A DNA stretch of 64,000 nucleotides from Bradyrhizobium sp. 170 (GTDB lineage: Bacteria > Pseudomonadota > Alphaproteobacteria > Rhizobiales > Xanthobacteraceae). Numbering within the stretch: the first letter of the stretch is position 1; every line of letters begins with the position of its first letter. A model generated the notes under the pieces. That model worked only from the letters and a program-made list of their open reading frames with translations. It had not been told where the DNA came from and searched no databases. The stretch lies in contig NZ_CP064703.1 in NCBI RefSeq assembly GCF_023101085.1, positions 5,952,001 to 6,016,000 on the forward strand, written 5' to 3'. Positions 1 to 7,692 of the stretch are shown piece after piece. The position numbers and the translations under genes were made by a program.

Positions 1-663
1 CTCGATCCGGTTGTAGCAATCGCACGCAACGGCATGGAGACCTTCCAAGTCCAAGATGGAAATCCGACCTCTCCCGATCTGAATGAGACCGGCGTTCTGC
101 AAGGTGCGTTCGACAAGATTGATGGTGGTGCGCTGGACCCCGAGCATCTGCGCGAAGAATTCCTGGGTCAGGCGGATATCGTCGCTGCCCAGCCGTCTCC
201 TGCACTGCAGAAGCCAGCGTGCAGCGCGGTTTTCCACCGGGTGCAGCGCCTGGCACGCGGTCGATTGCTGCGACTGCGCCAGCAAGGAGAGATCAAACAG
301 CGCAACGATCTTTCGAAAGCTTTCGCTCGCGCGCCCGACGCGGTGAACTTCCGCGGCAGGGATTTTCACGGCTTCGCCGGCGACCTGCACGACCGAATCC
401 GCGAATGCCGTCGTGATGCCGTGGATGGTGGACGATCCAATCATGCCCTCACGGCCGACGATCGATGTCTCGGCGGTCGCGCCCTGCTCGGTGCTGGCGA
501 GAACGGAAATGATGCAGGAGCGCGGGAAGTAGGCGAACTCGACCTCCGATGCGGAGCTGTGCAGCAATTCGCCATGGTCGACCGATATCGTCCGCATGTG
601 CGGCTTCAAGAGCGCCTGCGTCGGTGCATCCAGTAAACTCAGGAGGTGATTTTCAGCGGCCAC
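1..663 (-). CDS. Crp/Fnr family transcription regulator (C-terminus off window)
   Basis: The minus strand is open from a GTG at 663 to the window edge, about 221 residues with no stop. Residues 15-130 read as a cyclic-nucleotide-binding-like beta-roll (YFPRSCIISVL, then IVGREGMIG, a pattern common in rhizobial Crp/Fnr proteins). From about residue 150 a Crp-type winged helix follows, with LTQEFFAQMLGVQRTTIN as the recognition-helix region. An AGGAG lies 7 nt before GTG 663; an in-frame GTG at 711 has no good ribosome site. The effector and target genes cannot be read. The plus-strand ORF over the same bases is a shadow. Confidence 0.85.
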   Translation of the reverse strand, partial: MAAENHLLSLLDAPTQALLKPHMRTISVDHGELLHSSASEVEFAYFPRSCIISVLASTEQGATAETSIVGREGMIGSSTIHGITTAFADSVVQVAGEAVKIPAAEVHRVGRASESFRKIVALFDLSLLAQSQQSTACQALHPVENRAARWLLQCRRRLGSDDIRLTQEFFAQMLGVQRTTINLVERTLQNAGLIQIGRGRISILDLEGLHAVACDCYNRIE

Positions 664-1257
664 GAGAAGCTCCTGCGGAGGATAGGCGGGAGCTTCATCT
701 CTCTCTGTCACCGATGCCTAAGGAGAGATTTCGGGGATAGATCACCGATAGCCCGTGAATTATGCGCTGACAGTCGGATGCCCGACAGTTGGGGCTAACA
801 TTTCTGTCCGGCAATGTCCGTTCAGGGTCAAACTGAGAAGTTCGGATGGGCGACCCGAAGGTCGGCTCTTCCCCGAAGAACGGACATCAGGATATCCGCC
901 GAGTTGGTCCGTTTCGTGCCGATATTGTTGCAAAAGTCTTTTTGGGGTGACGAACGAAATCTCCAAGGGCTGCTGATGCGTTTTGTATGCGACGATGTGA
1001 GGGTCCTCATCATTTCGCACAAAAACAAACCACAGACCTCTGGATCGGCGCTACACCGCGTTGCGGCGGTAGGAACATCTACTAATCCGCTCTCGCGAGA
1101 TTTTTGATGTCGTTCGATTTCGAACTTTTGCAACATATCTGCCAAACTCAGAAGTCTGAGTGCACAACTGGGAAGTCCGCTCTAACCCCGTCAACGAACA
1201 TCGTCAGGTCAGTCCGGCGGGTCGTTTCGTGCCAACAGGCGACATTGAAAGGTGATC
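664..1257. other. Intergenic region without a convincing gene
   Basis: This holds the promoter side of the Crp/Fnr gene and several hundred bases of mixed composition. The open frames here are short, overlap on both strands and show no family likeness. The stretch near 890-1040 looks like degenerate dispersed sequence seen in this lineage, but I could not tie it to a named element. Confidence 0.4.
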
Positions 1258-1449
1258 TCACGGCCGGCGTAGCGCGGTATTTAGGCCGCCGGTCTCCCGC
1301 AGGTTGCGCACGGCCTCATTGACCTCGTCCCGGTCATGCCGCGCTTCCGGCGGCAACGACGTGATCGCGTGGTGAATCTCGGCCGGTAAGGTCAGCCCGC
1401 TGCCGAGCGGTTTGTTTGCCCATTGCCACCAGCGATCGAAATCGTCCAT
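1258..1449 (-). CDS. Small conserved protein coupled to the DNA ligase gene
   Basis: 63 residues, acidic and basic mixed, starting MDDFDRWWQWANK, with no membrane segment. The ATG at 1449 lies one base after the TAA of the ligase gene, and the ribosome site (GGGAGG) sits inside the ligase 3' end, so translation is probably coupled. I do not recognise a family with known function. The position suggests a partner or passenger of the ligase operon. Confidence 0.6.
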   Translation of the reverse strand: MDDFDRWWQWANKPLGSGLTLPAEIHHAITSLPPEARHDRDEVNEAVRNLRETGGLNTALRRP

Positions 1450-1450
1450 C

Positions 1451-2371
1451 TTAAAGATCCTCCCGCAGGCCCTTGTAGAAGGGATGGCGGACCTTTCCTT
1501 CGGCAGATTTGGCGCGGTACTCGATCTCTGCGTTTAGCTCCGGCTCCACCCAGATGCCCTTGTGCGCGATCCGCTTGGCGTAGGGCTGGGTTTTCCGGAT
1601 CAGGGGCGCGAGGCGCTTGCGCAGCTCGGTGGATGATTTCTTGCCGAAGCCGTGGTCGACCTTGCCAGCATAGATCAGATTATTACCCTTGCGGCGGCCG
1701 ACATAGATGCCGTCCCAGTCGTTGCCGTCGAGCGCAAAGCCCGCGATAGTCAGCGTCTCGCGCTGCGCGCAGGTCTTCTTGACCCAGTCCCGGCCGCGTC
1801 CCGAGAGATAACGGCTGTCGCGGACCTTTGAGACGACGCCTTCAAGGCCGACCTTGCAAGCGTGCGCGAACATCTCCTTGCCGTCGATCTCAAAGCTTTC
1901 GCTGAACTGGATCGCCGTCTTCTCGATCAGCTTTTTCAGATGCGCCTTGCGCTCGATCAGCGGCAGTTTTCGCAGATCCTGCCCGTTGAAGTAAAGGAGA
2001 TCGAAAGCGATCACGACGAGCCGCTTGGATTTGCCGCGCAATTCATTCTGCAGCACGGAAAAGTCGGTGGTGCCGTCTGCCGCCGGCACGACCACCTCGC
2101 CGTCGATGATGGCGCTGCCGGCGTTGATCAGGTAGGCGTCGGCCGCGATCTTGCTGAAGCGCCTGGTCCAGTCATTGCCGCGGCGGGTGAGCACCTTGAT
2201 GGCGTCGTTGTGGATGTGGAGCTGGACGCGGTAGCCGTCGAACTTGATTTCATGGATCCAGCGATCGCCGGATGGCACCTTCTCGATCGATGTGGCCAGC
2301 GCGGGCTCGACGAATCCCGGGAAGGACGCCTTCACGCCGATCGCCGCCGCCTTCTTGCGCTGAAACGCCAC
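1451..2371 (-). CDS. ATP-dependent DNA ligase, stand-alone LigD-type ligase domain
   Basis: 306 residues. Motif I is EIKFDGYR with the adenylated lysine at K43. Motif III-like IIDGEVV, motif IV EGVVSK and motif V WVKKTC follow in order, then an OB-fold region to the end. This is the nucleotidyltransferase plus OB module of the ligases used in bacterial non-homologous end joining, without the polymerase and phosphoesterase domains of full LigD. It seals nicks or double-strand ends using ATP. The 63-aa gene follows one base downstream. No ku gene is visible in the window, so the pathway role is inferred. Confidence 0.9.
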   Translation of the reverse strand: MAFQRKKAAAIGVKASFPGFVEPALATSIEKVPSGDRWIHEIKFDGYRVQLHIHNDAIKVLTRRGNDWTRRFSKIAADAYLINAGSAIIDGEVVVPAADGTTDFSVLQNELRGKSKRLVVIAFDLLYFNGQDLRKLPLIERKAHLKKLIEKTAIQFSESFEIDGKEMFAHACKVGLEGVVSKVRDSRYLSGRGRDWVKKTCAQRETLTIAGFALDGNDWDGIYVGRRKGNNLIYAGKVDHGFGKKSSTELRKRLAPLIRKTQPYAKRIAHKGIWVEPELNAEIEYRAKSAEGKVRHPFYKGLREDL

Positions 2372-2531
2372 AACAACACTCCACGCTACTAAAGCTAATT
2401 CAAACTGGCATAGGCTAAATCGTTTCAGCCGCGAAAATGGGAACCCACCGCATCATGACGCGTCGGAATGCAGGGGTCGACGCATGCGGGATAAATAGGC
2501 AACCGCAGAACGAAATGCGAGTCTGATCAGA

Positions 2532-2885
2532 TCACACCAGCCGAAGGGTCAACTGACGCCGATCGTGATCCTCGTGCCGCTCGACGAAATCAGAGATCGT
2601 AGAGGGAAGTGCCCGCATCTGCAGATCGCAGCGACGGCGCAATTCGCGTGCGACGTCTTCGGAAACATCTTCCGACCAGCGTTCGGCGGTATTGAAGGCG
2701 ACTATGCGGAACGGGTAGCTATATTGGCCGGTCAGCAGGTCTTGAATGACCGTTTCGAGGTCGGTTGCTTCGTAATCGGCTTCGCGCCAGGTGCGGCCTA
2801 ATCGACCGAAATCATCCGCCACCAAGTAAACCGTTTCATCGTTGTCGCTCGGGACTATCGACGGCGTCCAACTAGACCTATGCAT
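2532..2885 (-). CDS. Conserved hypothetical protein
   Basis: 117 residues starting MHRSSWTPSIVPSDNDETVY. The frame is open further upstream to 3023, but GGAG 7 nt before ATG 2885 and the character of the extra N-terminus favour this start. No membrane segment or catalytic motif is visible. The body (TDLETVIQDLLTGQY, then a helical C-terminus) resembles a small Bradyrhizobium family of unknown role that I recall as being widespread. Confidence 0.75.
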   Translation of the reverse strand: MHRSSWTPSIVPSDNDETVYLVADDFGRLGRTWREADYEATDLETVIQDLLTGQYSYPFRIVAFNTAERWSEDVSEDVARELRRRCDLQMRALPSTISDFVERHEDHDRRQLTLRLV

Positions 2886-2995
2886 TATGAACTCCACGCC
2901 AATATGAATTAATCGGCCTGACCTGAATCGTTCCGGCGGGAACAACAGGAACCTGCACATCATGACGCGTTGCCACTCGCAATGGGAGGTATTGC

Positions 2996-3175
2996 ATGAC
3001 GGCAAAGGCAAAGAAGAAATCAAGCCGCGGGCGCAAGCAGGACCGGGCGCGGTTGCCGACGGGCAGGATTTGGGGTCCTAAGATGGCGAGGACCGGCGGT
3101 CTTACCGAATTTGGGCGACGGGCCCGACTGCCCGCGCCGGGCTCTGGCGTACTCCGAACTACTCCGAACCGCTAG
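2996..3175 (+). pseudogene. DUF3606-like small protein gene, frameshifted
   Basis: GGGAGG precedes ATG 2996. The frame begins MTAKAKKKSSRGRKQDRAR, the lysine/arginine-rich start typical of DUF3606 proteins, then changes character. One base later in frame the sequence reads VADGQD, which fits the expected family continuation, so a single G appears lost near 3050. The rest does not recover the family. A GGAAC...CGTT pair at 2948-2971 has a 15-base spacer, one short of the EcfG consensus; DUF3606 genes are often general-stress genes. A base-calling error is possible. Confidence 0.5.
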
Positions 3176-3199
3176 GAACATTCGTGCGCGCGTACCGTT
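3175..3199 (+). promoter_or_regulatory. Sigma-EcfG-like promoter
   Basis: GGAAC at 3175-3179 and CGTT at 3196-3199 with a 16-base spacer match the alphaproteobacterial general stress response consensus exactly. It lies 36 bases before the PRC-barrel start. Confidence 0.65.
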
Positions 3200-3234
3200 C
3201 TAGAAGCACCGATCAACCTTCGGAGGAGGATACA

Positions 3235-3771
3235 GTGAAGAAATTCCTAGCCGCGGCTCTCCTGAGCGCCGCCGTCTTCAGTGCTCCCGCTTATGCGCAA
3301 ACCGCTCAGCCCACGGATCGCGCGGCTCCCGCCGCGACGACTGCCGGCTCGCAGGAAAAGATGGCGCTCAAGGGAAACTGGCGCGCGTCCAAGCTCATGG
3401 GCCTCGACGTCTATAACGAAGCCAATGAAAAGCTTGGCGACATCAACGAACTGATCCTGGACAAGAACGGCAAGGTCAATGCCGTGGTCATCGGTGTCGG
3501 CGGCTTCCTGGGCATGGGCGAGCATGATATCGCTGTTTCCATGGACAAGCTCAAATTCATGGAAGAGGCGGTCCGCACCAGCTCGACGGCGCCGGCAACG
3601 GCGACGCGCGAGAGGACGACCAAGGAAACAACGACCGGCGCGGCCACGACCACCACCACGACTGCACGTACCGCTGATGCGAACGACTGGACGCCAGACC
3701 ACGCCGTGATGAGCGGCACCAAGGAGCAGCTCAAGGCGATGCCGCAGTTCAAGTATTCAGACTACAACTGA
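3235..3771 (+). CDS. Exported PRC-barrel domain protein
   Basis: 178 residues from GTG 3235, preceded by GGAGGAGG. Residues 1-22 form a clear signal peptide ending AYA before Q. Residues 45-105 form a PRC-barrel (SKLMGLDVYNEANEKLGDI... INELILDKNGKVNAVVIGV), a small beta-barrel found in ribosome maturation and photosynthetic proteins and in periplasmic stress proteins. A Thr/Ala-rich linker (about 115-150) with runs of threonine follows, then a short conserved tail. The open frame upstream to 3184 lacks a signal peptide at its start, so GTG 3235 is chosen. The EcfG-like promoter implies general-stress control. Confidence 0.85.
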   Translation: MKKFLAAALLSAAVFSAPAYAQTAQPTDRAAPAATTAGSQEKMALKGNWRASKLMGLDVYNEANEKLGDINELILDKNGKVNAVVIGVGGFLGMGEHDIAVSMDKLKFMEEAVRTSSTAPATATRERTTKETTTGAATTTTTTARTADANDWTPDHAVMSGTKEQLKAMPQFKYSDYN

Positions 3772-3793
3772 GCATCCGATATTTCGGCTGATC

Positions 3794-3820
3794 AAGGCCC
3801 CATCACGGTGGGGCCTTTTT
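3794..3820 (+). terminator. Rho-independent terminator after the PRC-barrel gene
   Basis: An 8-bp GC-rich stem (AGGCCCCA/TGGGGCCT) with a 6-base loop is followed by a T run, 23 bases after the stop codon. Confidence 0.8.
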
Positions 3821-4003
3821 CATGGGCCGATCACGAAGCGGGTCCGGCAAACAATGCTTGATGCTCTCGCCGGAAAGGAATTTAGGAACGTTGAACGTGT
3901 TGCAGGATTAGTCGATCGTATCGGTGAGATACACTCAGTCAGAAACGTGAGCTTGGACGGCCTCAGCTTGTGAAGATACAGCTGGGGCCGTTTCTCACTT
4001 ATT

Positions 4004-4159
4004 TGCGATCCCTTGATCTCGGGATAAATCGGTAAAACTGCAATTGCCCTTTTTTGAAGGAACTGCTGGTAGGCTGGCGCATTTAAACGATGTCGCATCT
4101 TTCCCCCTGCGACACCACAGTCCGAGAAGGGTCTCAGCCCCGCCGCTGAGGCCCTTCTC
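4004..4159. repeat. Duplicated block, copy 1 (parts A and B close together)
   Basis: Part A (4004-4039) matches 4783-4817 and part B (4059-4159) matches 5232-5331. Part B contains TTTAAACGATGTCGCATC and a strong hairpin whose arms are GAGAAGGG and CCCTTCTC. Here only 19 bases separate A and B, against 414 in copy 2, where a broken NTF2-like gene lies between them. The minus-strand open frame over this region exists only because of the repeat. Confidence 0.7.
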
Positions 4160-4207
4160 GCGTTCAGCGACAGCTCGGCGCGGCTGCTGCTGCGGAAGAG
4201 GTTTCCT

Positions 4208-4232
4208 GGAACGCAACTCATTTTCCTCCGTT
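4208..4232 (+). promoter_or_regulatory. Sigma-EcfG-like promoter
   Basis: GGAAC at 4208-4212 and CGTT at 4229-4232, spacer 16 bases, 27 bases before the 27-aa membrane protein start. This is an exact match to the general stress consensus. Confidence 0.65.
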
Positions 4233-4258
4233 CTTATTTTGTTGAGGAGGAGAAAACT

Positions 4259-4342
4259 ATGCCCGTATTCATCCTTTGGGCCGTCCCTACGGTCATCGTG
4301 CTAGGTGGCATCAGCTACTATTTTCTTCGTGTAGTGCACTAG
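4259..4342 (+). CDS. 27-residue single-span membrane protein
   Basis: MPVFILWAVPTVIVLGGISY followed by YFLRVVH. It is nearly all one hydrophobic helix. GAGGAGG lies about 10 bases before the ATG and an EcfG-like promoter is just upstream. Very small membrane proteins of this pattern are common and conserved in Bradyrhizobium (recall). Function unknown; control points to the general stress response. Confidence 0.65.
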   Translation: MPVFILWAVPTVIVLGGISYYFLRVVH

Positions 4343-4443
4343 CAGATTGTGTTCCGGCGAGGCTGGTGGCGGGTCCCCTCCGATGGACACCAGCATTGCC
4401 GGGAGCCCAGCGCCGTGCGCCTATTGCCTCGCGACGCTGGGCC

Positions 4444-4695
4444 TTAGCCACCTAGGCCTACTTGTCCTGATCGGACAGCAGGTTTTAATGAGGTAGGGGG
4501 CTGCAGTCCGGGCGATCTCAGCCATTCATTGATGTGCGCGGCCGTCTCGGCCTGCCGGGCACGTCGCAAAAGCTGTTCCCGGGCGGCGCTACCGAGAGGG
4601 TGCTTTTCAGCGGCCTCTTTAAACTTGATCGCCTCTTCCGCGAGCCGTTCTTCAAAAGTGGCCGTGTGATTGACGCCGTTACGCTGCTTAGCCAT
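4444..4695 (-). CDS. Small conserved helical protein
   Basis: 83 residues from ATG 4695, which follows GGGGGATCCC. The sequence runs FEERLAEEAIKFKEAAEKHP, then a helical segment with QLLRRARQAETAAHINEWL. It is soluble, charged and probably two or three helices. The frame is open to 4746 but the added residues look unlike the family and have no better ribosome site. It matches a widespread small rhizobial family without assigned function (recall). Confidence 0.7.
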   Translation of the reverse strand: MAKQRNGVNHTATFEERLAEEAIKFKEAAEKHPLGSAAREQLLRRARQAETAAHINEWLRSPGLQPPTSLKPAVRSGQVGLGG

Positions 4696-4782
4696 GGGAT
4701 CCCCCTTAAGCCTACCCATCGCAAAATTACAGATCGCTCGCTCCATTTTGTCTGTTCGGTAGCCGACAAAATTGCGAAAAAC

Positions 4783-4817
4783 TGCGATCCTTGATCTCGG
4801 GAAAAATCGGTAAAATG
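4783..4817. repeat. Duplicated block, copy 2, part A
   Basis: Nearly identical to 4004-4039 (TTGATCTCGGGA then AAATCGGTAAAA). It lies 86 bases before the broken NTF2-like gene. Confidence 0.65.
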
Positions 4818-4902
4818 ATCCGGCCCCTTTTGAGCATCCCTTTCAGACAACGTTCATCTGGCTCGTTCTAATCCACCTTCCTTTTGGCAGGTAGGTAGGA
4901 CC

Positions 4903-5245
4903 GTGAGTTCCTTTGACCCGATGGCCGCAGCGGTGGACTGGCTGGATGCCTACCGCGCTGCCACCCTTTCGATCGTGGATTTGTACGCCCCGGATGCTGC
5001 GCTGGAGTGCGGCTGCAATGGGCAAGCGACCGGTAATCGGCCATAGCGCACTTACCGAATACTGGCGGCAACGGTTTGACGAGAAACCCGCGGGCGAGCT
5101 TCAGGGCTTGCAGATGGCCGGCGATATGGTGGTGGTATCATACGAAGTGCCGGGCGGAATCGTGCAGGCGACCCTAAAATTCAACGATGCCGGCCAGATC
5201 GTTCGTAGCCAATGCGGGCTCTCGGACGTCAGGAACTGCTTGTAG
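4903..5245 (+). pseudogene. NTF2/SnoaL-like protein gene, frameshifted
   Basis: From GTG 4903 (ribosome site GGTAGGA) the frame reads SSFDPMAAAVDWLDAYRAA and continues to ECGCNG, then meets a stop at about 5046. The following frame, one base later, carries VIGHSALTEYWRQRF and runs to 5245 with PGGIVQATLKFNDAGQIVR. Together they form one NTF2-like fold of about 113 residues (SnoaL-like family, small ligand-binding or scaffold proteins). One extra base near 5015-5025 explains the break. The 3' end overlaps repeat part B. Confidence 0.65.
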
Positions 5246-5331
5246 GGTGGCGCGTTTAAACGATGTCGCATCTTTCCCCCGATGCGACCCACCAGTCCAA
5301 GAAGGGTCTCAGCCTGCCGCTGGGGCCCTTC
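5232..5331. repeat. Duplicated block, copy 2, part B
   Basis: Matches 4059-4159, including the TTTAAACG core and the hairpin with arms GAAGGG and CCCTTC. It begins inside the last codons of the NTF2-like pseudogene, so copy 1 also keeps the scar of that gene's 3' end. Confidence 0.7.
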
Positions 5332-5417
5332 CGGAGTTGAAAAATTGCAGGGGCTTAATTTGCGTTAAGAACGATTTCGCGGCGGCCGGGTTTCAACCCT
5401 GGATGAAGGCGCTGCCG

Positions 5418-5663
5418 ATGCCGCGTTACTACTTTGATATGAGAGAGGGCGGCGAGATTGCCCCTGACGAAGAGGGCATGGAGCTCCACACCATCCAAGC
5501 CGTGCAAGAAGAAACCGCCCGCGCGCTTGCCGACATGGCAAGGGACGCGATCCGGCGCAGCCCGAACGGCGCGGAGCACCAAATGTCCATCGATGTTCGC
5601 GACGATGCCGGGCCAGTATTGCAGGTGAGGTTCACGTTTGAGGTGGACCGGCACAGACATTAA
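5418..5663 (+). CDS. DUF6894-family small protein
   Basis: 81 residues starting MPRYYFDMREGGEIAPDEEG. The core is helical (AVQEETARALADMARDAIRR), followed by strands IDVRDDAGPVLQVRFTFEV. This is the usual layout of the DUF6894 family, which is very common in Bradyrhizobium and of unknown function. GGATGAAGG lies upstream. The stop codon abuts the truncated ardC fragment on the other strand. Confidence 0.75.
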   Translation: MPRYYFDMREGGEIAPDEEGMELHTIQAVQEETARALADMARDAIRRSPNGAEHQMSIDVRDDAGPVLQVRFTFEVDRHRH

Positions 5664-5987
5664 GCGATCGACATAGACGACGGTCGTTCCCCGCTCGCCC
5701 TTCCTGACATGGCCGCCGAGCCCGAGAGCCTGGCGGAAGGTAAGCCAGCCGGAAAAGCCGTGCTGGACAACGGCACCCCATAGCATCAGCACGTTAATCC
5801 CGGAATATCCGCGCTGCGTCGACGCATTGCGCGGCATCGCGAGCGGTGCCTTGATCGCCGCCGTTCCCCAGGGCTGAACCCACGGAATACGGCCGGCCTC
5901 CAGCTCGGCTATGATCTTGTCCGTGATTTCGGTGTAAAGGCTCGTTCGGTCGTTGCCGGCACGAACTCGGGCGGTATGGCCAGACAT
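5664..5987 (-). pseudogene. ardC-like antirestriction gene, truncated to its N-terminal domain
   Basis: From ATG 5987 about 108 residues match the N-terminal DNA-binding domain of ArdC-type antirestriction proteins: YTEITDKIIAELEAGRIPWV, then GYSGINVLMLWG, then LTFRQALGLGGHVRKGERG and TVVYVDR. Family members continue for about 200 residues with a metalloprotease-like domain. Here the likeness stops at 5664, directly at the DUF6894 stop codon; the frame then merely runs antisense through that gene. This is a remnant of a plasmid- or island-borne gene cut by a rearrangement. Confidence 0.7.
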
Positions 5988-6132
5988 CGCGGTTCTCCGC
6001 GACGGGCGCCGGAGGCCTCTCCCCCGATCTTCAACCCGTCGCGTCGGACCCGGCCCGCACTCTCACTCTCCACGGCGGTGACGGGGACATGGACTGCGCA
6101 TTCGCCGTAAATGGAGGCCACCCCTGCTTCAG

Positions 6133-6420
6133 ATGAGGTGCGCGCGCTGCAAGACGCCGAGCGATGTCAACCTCGCGGCGATGAAGCATCCGCCGACCAC
6201 CTTCGTGCACGGTCGCGCCAGCCGGCTGCGCTGCCGCAAATGCGCCAAGGCGGGCCGGCGTCCAGCGACGACCCCAATACAATTGGCTAACCACGCCACC
6301 CTCGAACCGAAGACGGAGCACACCGTTAGGACACGCGATTACGACTGGTCTGCGCCGTCCCTTCGACGCCGAAGCGCAGCGGAGGCCAAGAGAAGGCAGC
6401 CGAAGAAGGGGCAGCGATAG
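6133..6420 (+). CDS. Small zinc-ribbon-like protein
   Basis: 95 residues. C3-x2-C6 and C34-x2-C37 form a likely zinc ribbon around DVNLAAMKHPPTTFVHGRAS. The C-terminus is basic (RRRSAAEAKRRQPKKGQR). The paired-cysteine N-terminal half resembles a small rhizobial family (recall). The ribosome site is poor and the gene may once have begun further upstream, though no in-frame ATG or GTG is present before a stop. Function unknown; nucleic-acid binding is only an inference. Confidence 0.55.
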   Translation: MRCARCKTPSDVNLAAMKHPPTTFVHGRASRLRCRKCAKAGRRPATTPIQLANHATLEPKTEHTVRTRDYDWSAPSLRRRSAAEAKRRQPKKGQR

Positions 6421-6686
6421 CGACGCGGACATGAAATGACCGCGGGCACCGAGGCGACTGCAGTCGCGAGACCGGTGAAAAAGGCACCCGCGTTCGGGGC
6501 AGTGATAGCGGCGCCGGCAATGCCGGCGGCCCCTAACGCGAGTGCCTCCGGCGAGCGACGCCGTATCGCGCGCAAGGGATCGACGCCGGACGGCCGAGAC
6601 GCGTCAGCGGCTCGGTTCACGAGAGCCCGGTGCGGCGGAAGCCGCATGCGCATCCGCGGAGTCCGCTTAGACTTGAGTCAGAAGAT

Positions 6687-6869
6687 CTAAATTTCCTCGC
6701 GCGCATTCGTCTGCGCGTCATAGATCCTGATATGAAGCATGGGAAAACGTTTCTTCAGTTCTTCTCCACCTGCCCTGGCCCCGTCTTTGGTAGCAAATTC
6801 GGCTTTGAGTCGTCCGTCCACTTCAAGCGCGTAACCAGAGGCCGGCGGTTCAGGGATGACTGCAACCAT
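6687..6869 (-). CDS. Small conserved protein
   Basis: 60 residues from ATG 6869 (AAAGGA ribosome site): MVAVIPEPPASGYALEVDGR, then a helical part and RFPMLHIRIYDAQ. A predicted beta-alpha-beta layout. The frame stays open to 7262 but the upstream part is not protein-like. It resembles a small Bradyrhizobium family of unknown function (recall). Confidence 0.65.
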   Translation of the reverse strand: MVAVIPEPPASGYALEVDGRLKAEFATKDGARAGGEELKKRFPMLHIRIYDAQTNAREEI

Positions 6870-7192
6870 TTCATTCCTTTTATGCAGTGAGGTGGTTGAG
6901 ATTGATGCGTTAGCGTGAGTCGCCCAAACCACGCTAGAGCCACCTGTAGAACTGTGGGGATAGGTCACCGTCGTTGTGGATTGATCCCCCGCACTGGAGT
7001 TCATCAAGGATGGGCATTTGCGTCGTCCGAACAGTCGGAGGGCTTTCTGTTTGCGCGGATGTAGCCGCGGTAAAGCCATAGATTCCCCGGCCGCCGCGTT
7101 TGGCGTCGCGCCAAGCGCCATCATATCTGCGCTTCGTATAGTCCGGCGAAGGGGCCAGGCTGAGGCGGTCTTAATTTTCTGATGGCGACTGT
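6870..7192. other. Intergenic region without a supported gene
   Basis: The minus frame is open through this stretch, but its composition and lack of a ribosome site argue against coding. No repeat or clear terminator was seen. Confidence 0.35.
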
Positions 7193-7282
7193 TCACGCGC
7201 GGGCGTTGAAATGGCTTATCAGGATGGCAATCCCGATCGCCACCACAAGTCCGACAAAACACATAACTCCTGCCAACAGCAC
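7193..7282 (-). CDS. 29-residue single-span membrane protein
   Basis: GTG 7282 with GGAGG about 6 bases upstream; the product is VLLAGVMCFVGLVVAIGIAI then LISHFNARA, one membrane helix with a short basic tail. It begins 12 bases after the stop of the preceding frameshifted gene on the same strand, so the two likely share a transcript. Function unknown. Confidence 0.5.
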   Translation of the reverse strand: MLLAGVMCFVGLVVAIGIAILISHFNARA

Positions 7283-7294
7283 GGATGCCTCCGC

Positions 7295-7517
7295 CTATTC
7301 GACCCCGAGCTCCTTAATGGCGAGTGATGATAATTGTTTCGGATCGCGAACGCCGCGCTGACCAAGTTCAATAACTTTTCTGGCGATCAATTCTGCGATG
7401 GGATCACCGCGATCAATCAGGCTGAGCTTGCGCAAGGTGCGCTCATAGGCATCGGTCAAAACCGCTATTTCCTTCCGGGCCCAGCGGAGAATTTTGTAGC
7501 AGGCGATAGATGGGCAT
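7295..7517 (-). pseudogene. Small conserved gene with a one-base insertion
   Basis: From ATG 7517 the frame reads MPIYRLLQNSPLGPE and soon stops. In the neighbouring frame the expected continuation appears: EIAVLTDAYERTLRKLSL, then DPIAELIARKVIELGQRGV and a helical tail to 7295. The two halves make one 73-residue protein of a small rhizobial family whose members start MPIY (recall). A surplus G in the stretch near 7475 explains the shift. It is either real decay or a base-calling error. Confidence 0.6.
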
Positions 7518-7645
7518 CGATGCACAACCCAGCACAAGCTCCTTCTACCACAGAACCATGCTAGCCGCGGGCAAATCCGAATCAGGCCGACGGAGGCGAC
7601 CGGTCCACTTCGTTGGGAGCAGGTCCAGCGCACTTGACTCCATGA

Positions 7646-7660
7646 GAACAAAATAAGAAC
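7646..7660 (+). promoter_or_regulatory. LexA (SOS) box
   Basis: GAAC-N7-GAAC, a perfect match to the alphaproteobacterial LexA operator, 33 bases before the 68-aa gene. The paralogue at 61698-61907 has the same operator at nearly the same distance. Confidence 0.75.
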
Positions 7661-7692
7661 ATGCGTCATCGACGCTCAACCAGGAACAGTCC

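Noticed and set aside
34..636. Plus-strand 200-aa open frame
   Set aside because: It is the shadow of the Crp/Fnr gene on the minus strand, which has family motifs and a ribosome site.
828..1145. Minus-strand 105-aa open frame
   Set aside because: No ribosome site, no natural protein composition, and overlapping frames on both strands; treated as intergenic.
2441..2468. GGAAC-N16-CGTC resembling an EcfG promoter
   Set aside because: The -10 part is imperfect and it points toward genes on the opposite strand, with no plus-strand gene within a promoter distance.
3820..4221. Minus-strand frame sharing residues with one at 5101-5292
   Set aside because: The shared residues arise only because both cross the duplicated DNA block.
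6617..6660. Group II intron domain V-like hairpin (TGCGGC-GGAA-GCCGCA), with a similar phrase near 15168
   Set aside because: The lower stem does not pair and no reverse transcriptase or other intron domains are present; too weak to call.
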